64,000 nucleotides of DNA from the NCBI GenBank assembly GCA_040437565.1, contig JBDOQK010000058.1:164915-228914 (forward strand). Direction: 5' to 3'. Under the pieces are notes generated by a model. It worked only from the letters and a program-made list of their open reading frames with translations, searched no databases and was not told where the DNA came from. Shown here in pieces: positions 59,840 through 64,000 of this stretch (positions are counted from its first letter, which is position 1; each line of letters begins with the position of its first letter). This DNA is from Albugo candida (lineage: Eukaryota; Oomycota; Peronosporomycetes; Albuginales). A program made the position numbers and the translations under genes.

Positions 59840-60858
59840 ATGTCAATGCTTACAGCTTCTTACGCACATCCAACCACATCCTCTCACTCTAATAAATATC
59901 GCACTACGTCTTTGGCTAGTGCTTTTGTGCCAGGAGCTATTGCCGGTGTCATTTCTGACTCCGTTTTGCATCCTTTCGACACAGTTAATCTTCGGATCAA
60001 AATGCAAGCGGAGAATAGAATTCGTTTATCCAAAGTACTGGTCAGAATCGCACGGGAAGGTAAGGTCACTATCATATCCCTGCTTCAAGCTCACAGAAAG
60101 TCGCAGAAGGATTTCGTGGATTCTTTGGAGGTTTAGGAACGACAATGACCCTCTCACCAATGTGCGCTGCGTTGTACTTTGGAACGTACGAATATTTGAA
60201 ACAAAGTTCGGAACGGTACTCTTTTCTACAAGCACACACCGGAATGGTGTACTTTGCAGCAGGAGCCGCTAGCGAGCTAGCAATTTCGAGCATAAGCGTG
60301 CCAGCAGAAGTGGTGAAAAGTAGATTGCAATTAGGTCGGAATCCGCGAAATGCAACGGGAGGAATGGTTATGAGATCAGAAAATTATCGAAATACGATGC
60401 ATGCGATTCACTCGATTGTGCAGCGTGAAGGAGTTCGAGGCTTATATGCGGGTTATTGGGCGTGTATGAGTGTTGATACCTTCTTCTCTGCGTTTTCGTT
60501 CTTTTTCTATGAACGATTAAAACAGCAATGGCGGGTACGCACAAATGCAAGCTCGGATAGTACGCTTTCAAGTTTTGAGTCTCTCGCATTCGGATCGATT
60601 GCCGGTGGTATGGCTGCATTTATCACTAATCCATTGGATATTGTAACAGTTCGGCTCATGACACAAGGAGATCAAAAATCATACTCGGGTTTCTGGAACT
60701 GTGTCCGGAAAACGGTACACCAAGAAGGAATCCGAGGACTGTGGAAAGGTGCGTTATGTCGCACGATTGCTATCACACCAAGTACTGGAATATGCTTTGG
60801 TGTTTACGAGACAGTCAAAAGACTATATTTCAACGACACATCTCCACACTCGTGCTGA
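59840..60858 (+). CDS. mitochondrial carrier family (SLC25) protein, 323 aa
   Basis: Inner mitochondrial membrane solute carrier. Exons are 59840-60059 and 60107-60858; the 47-bp intron (GTAAGG..CGCAG) joins ARE|EGFRGFFGGLG. The start is the ATG at 59840, since the upstream open frame has none. Three ~100-residue repeats carry the carrier signature: HPFDTVNLRIKMQ, VPAEVVKSRLQLG and NPLDIVTVRLMTQ, each followed by an EG-x-RG-type motif (EEGFRGFFGG, EGVRGLYAGY, EGIRGLWKG). The second signature has Glu where others have Asp, as in the S-adenosylmethionine carrier group, but the transported solute cannot be fixed from sequence. It lies 89 bp after the kinesin stop and 38 bp before an assembly gap. 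Confidence 0.92.
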
Positions 60859-60896
60859 CCTGGAAGCTTTTATGAACTTCCAGCAGTTTCTCACTG

Positions 60897-60996
60897 NNNN
60901 NNNNNNNNNNNNNNNNNNNNNNNNNNNNNNNNNNNNNNNNNNNNNNNNNNNNNNNNNNNNNNNNNNNNNNNNNNNNNNNNNNNNNNNNNNNNNNNN
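60897..60996. other. assembly gap (100 N) without flank overlap
   Basis: Unlike most gaps here the flanks share no sequence. Left is the carrier gene end; right is a secreted-family 5' flank pointing into the gap. The coding body of that family copy is probably in the missing DNA, or the two contigs are wrongly joined. Confidence 0.7.
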
Positions 60997-60999
60997 TTG

Positions 61000-61400
61000 A
61001 CCTTGCTTGCTCTTCCAGCTATCTGGTATACACTCGCACGAACCCCTACGGTCCATCAGATTCCTACCGTTGTGCTTACGAGACGTATACCGTTGTCCGT
61101 TTGGCTTTTTCGCATACAAACAGACCAACTTTATACACAACAGCTTTTAGACCAATGATGGCGTAGAGCTGGTATCACCTTCATCAAACCATGACCCGTA
61201 TAGCGCAACCATCGTGCCTCACGTGGATCATCCTGTCTCCATTTTCAAAAACCGAATTTGCATCGCTGTAAGCGCAAAGCTGTGTTTTTACAATTTTGCT
61301 AAGAGATCTCACGAGATTTGCAACTCGCAAGATATACCAACACTCGAAACGAAGCTTCCTGCACACGCAATGTACTTGGAAAGTGCTTATCGTGTTTTCA
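61000..61400 (-). repeat. isolated 5' flank of the CHXC-like secreted family
   Basis: The minus strand matches 30,370-31,200 over nearly 400 bp: GAAGCTTCGTTTCGAGTGTT, ACAGCTTTGCGCT, CATCATTGGTCTAAAAGCTG, TGTATAAAGTTG, TGCGAAAAAGCCAAAC, ACGTCTCGTAAG and GAGTGTATACCAGATAGCTG in order. It ends at the gap at 60,996. It implies a further family copy, on the minus strand, whose coding part is not in the assembled sequence. Confidence 0.8.
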
Positions 61401-62740
61401 TATAATGCGTTCGAATGTAACATGTTTGTTTATCGTTAGCATCATGCTGAGAATTCGGCAATGGTTCCACTTGATAAATAGAACCTCAACAGTAATTCTC
61501 TGATTTCATTTCGTTAGCCTTGGACATACCCATTTTGGGCATGCACGTTATTATATGTAATCAATTTTACTAATGAGGATTTGCGCTTCCGTTCAATCTG
61601 TTGCCGCGTATCTTCTGTAACTAATCGATTCTACGTATTCAGTATTCTTTGGTACTAATTTGTGCCTAATGTTTTTTGCCACGCCCACTTCTTGATAAAT
61701 ATAGTCAAGCTTCGTTGTAGCACTGCAATTCCAACACCTTTACAATATGACTGGTCGATGGGAGGTATGTAGTGTAGTAAAATTAAGCAAGGTCTAGGTA
61801 CATTCATACATGTATATATTCATTAGGAGGAGCCGATTCTATTCATGAGATATGGTAATTACGGGACAGACGAAAGTTTTTGTTTCCCGCGGCTCAGCTC
61901 TCTTCAGCTTTCATGCCCGTCATAATTCAATCGAATGCATCCTTTAATAGTCTTACTTCGGGCAAACTGATTGCATCTCTATACATGGCATCGTGTCAAA
62001 CATGGAGGAAGCCTCCTGACAGAAAATCTCTTGCAGGAGACGCGGTTGGTGAAGACTGCATAAATTCAATACGCTTGGACATGTTTGAAACCGAAAGATA
62101 TACTGATATGTGAAAGCAATTGAAAACAGAAACGGTGTTCAAAGTAGAAGAAACAAGCTGAGTGGGTAAGCGGAATAAAGTTCATGGTGATGAAGTCAAA
62201 GGTATGACGATTCCAGGATGGGGCTTGTCAAAGAATTGATTAATGTCTTGACATAAAAGTTTTACATTCTTTCAAGAATTATTTGGATCTAGAAGCTGCA
62301 TGTGGTGGCTAGACCGACTCTGCATTTCATCCAGTATTTAATGTAGCGATACATTTTCGGTATTGTGAACAGCGCCCCCAAGTTCTAATGCTGAATAAGA
62401 ATCCTTATACTCTCTATCTCTTGATGCATCGCGGTATTTTCGGTTTTTCTCCTCCGCTTCAATATATTTTGTATCTTCTATCATAAACCCTTTGCTTTCT
62501 TGCCAAATTGTACTCTGGTGAAAGAAGATCAGGTTGCTATTGCATCCGATACATTCCGAATGCCAGTTGTCTCGCTTCAACGCATAAAATGATTCTCGCT
62601 TCAATATGATTTCTATGGATTTAGTTAATTGCGTGTGGGAGATCACTAGACGTGACACCTTGAGCGCTAGTAGGCTCGGGTTACTTGTGTTTCATCGACG
62701 ACGCTGATTCAAAATGCGACGGCAACTGTACTACAATGAT
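61401..62740. other. spacer without a recognised gene
   Basis: A minus-strand frame of 106 codons at 62338-62658 (no ATG at its front; contains WHSECIGC, then a charged KNRKYRDASRDREYKDSY stretch) is the most gene-like item, but it has no family match. Confidence 0.35.
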
Positions 62741-63160
62741 GGAACCATGGGCCTGAAATGAGTCTTTATTATAGTCCAGGGATTGCTGGCAAGATTATGA
62801 AAAGCAAATCTCCTAGAGGTACGAGGGTCCGACAGAAACATATAGCAAGCATTCGGTAGGTATGCATATACCTGATGCTTTTTGTACTGTCGACTATATG
62901 CAGATAGCGAATGTTTGACCTGAAATAGTCATACATGGCAGAATGCTAGATTGATAAGTGCAATTGTATTGTTTATGCTGCCTTGCAACTCAATTACCTT
63001 TGGATCATTTCTTTCTACTGATGCCTTACCATAAGTTGACGTAGATGCAGACCGCTTCAATGTCCCTTCCTTCAGCCATTCCGCTTTAAGATTCTTGAGT
63101 TTACTGGAAAGGGAAAACCAATGATATCGTGACAGAATGGAAATTAAATGGTTCTGAAAA
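62740..63160 (-). repeat. isolated 3' end and 3' flank of the secreted family
   Basis: The minus strand matches the end of the copy at 31,215-33,061 and its downstream flank to about 33,300: a degraded equivalent of the SFSQPLSFQSVTLSL end near 63,130-63,150, then TCTGCATCTACGTCAAC, GAGTTGCAAGGCAGCATAAA and ATTTCAGGTCAAACATTCGC. Further upstream on this strand (above 63,200) no convincing family coding sequence follows, so this is a truncated relic. Confidence 0.65.
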
Positions 63161-64000
63161 GAAGACTGAATTCACGTTTTCGTAGTGGGCGATTCGAATT
63201 TAGCAGGTTTGTTGCAGATGGACTCTTTCGAAAGAGATTTGGATTTAATTATTCTGTGTCGTCTTTCTATTTATAGACAAGCATGACTTTGTCAATACTT
63301 CGGTTTGGAACTGATGAGTGAAAAATTAACCTTCCTATAATACAATTCCACTTTCGCCTTTTCTTACTACCGAGATTCTCAAATACCGTCACTGCGTCAA
63401 CTCCGTGGAATTGACATCTGCATCGCTGGAAATAGGCCAATATGAGACTTATTTCCTGTTTCGATGATCGAAGAAGATAGTGTAATCTTGAGGAATCCTC
63501 ATTCTAATTTATTTAAACGCGCTGGTTACACGTTATGGGACTCATGGGTAGTTAAGTAAATCAAAGGACGTAGAATAGCGCTAAGAAAAGAGTCTTACTG
63601 AATCAAAAATAAAATTCTTCTCTACATCGAAATGGGGTTAAGGAATTTGTTTCCAGCATCTTAAATTTGCGCTTCATCGTATACTCTTTCGATGATATGA
63701 TACTGAGGACTAATCGTGCGGAAATAGTAATTCTGGGCAGTACTGTGACAAGGAATTTATCCGATCCGAATCACGGCGTTTCATGGAAAATATTGCATGC
63801 TTAAGCTCTTTCCGATTCGATATGGCGAACAGCGACAATTTGGCTGTACCGAATATAACCATTGACGTCAAAAGAGCAACGCGCTTGTCGAGGGAGCATT
63901 TGCTGCTTCTGATGAATTACAGAGAGAAACGATTCAATTTGTGATTTTTTTTGGCCTTTCGAGAAGCTCTTTCTGCATGAGCTCGTTATTCCAATTCCCA
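63161..64000. other. right edge of window, nothing recognised
   Basis: No ORF, RNA gene or repeat could be supported here. Confidence 0.4.

Noticed and set aside
1-64000. tRNA, rRNA, CRISPR arrays, riboswitches
   Set aside because: Looked for by eye on both strands; no cloverleaf, rRNA core or regular spacer array was found. The eukaryotic context also makes CRISPR and riboswitch operons implausible.
63161-64000. Continuation of the secreted-family coding sequence upstream (minus strand) of the orphan 3' flank
   Set aside because: Reading this stretch on the minus strand gave none of the family's conserved segments.

Overview
The window looks like nuclear DNA of a biotrophic oomycete, most likely a white-rust Albugo species. 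Three things suggest this. The genes are compact, with introns of 47-102 bp and intergenic gaps often below 110 bp. There is a flagellar-type kinesin-9. There is also a family of secreted cysteine-rich proteins whose one apparently intact member (1-830, minus strand) carries a Cys-His-Arg-Cys motif just after a likely signal peptide, which fits the CHXC effector-candidate class described from Albugo laibachii. The species assignment is inference from protein features, not from a marker gene.

Layout. 1-10,300 is gene-poor: it holds the intact secreted-family copy at the left edge (running off the window), a decayed copy at about 8,170-9,870, and little else. 10,365-20,355 is a compact housekeeping island: glutathione reductase, a GCK-domain protein, ribosomal protein eS7 (minus), a 636-residue protein with three copies of an acidic ~50-residue repeat, and the DNA-repair nuclease FAN1. 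20,356-33,300 is an accessory stretch created in part by a tandem segmental duplication: the 3' half of FAN1, about 3 kb of spacer and a secreted-family copy occur twice, the second time with a dead FAN1 fragment. 33,300-39,360 is AT-rich and empty. 39,360-51,330 is a GC-richer, heavily decayed block of unknown origin, interrupted at 41,980-45,072 by a DDE-type DNA transposon with recognisable 19-bp terminal inverted repeats. A LINE remnant follows near 51,600-52,300. 53,948-60,858 is a second compact island: a ZIP metal transporter, a CELF/Bruno-like RNA-binding protein (minus), a kinesin-9 (KIF6-like) and a mitochondrial carrier. 61,000-64,000 holds isolated 5' and 3' flanks of the secreted family without a recognisable coding body.

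Assembly caveat. There are ten runs of exactly 100 N. At eight of them the sequence just before the gap is repeated just after it (10 to 704 bp), so most are unmerged contig overlaps rather than missing DNA. Two lie inside FAN1. When one copy of each overlap is ignored the gene is a clean 871-residue frame. The second FAN1 overlap shows eight differences, all silent, which look like two alleles of a diploid.

The housekeeping genes do not form a pathway. The biological interest is in the secreted family: its duplication history, its shared 5' flank, and its position beside a gene-poor, transposon-marked region.
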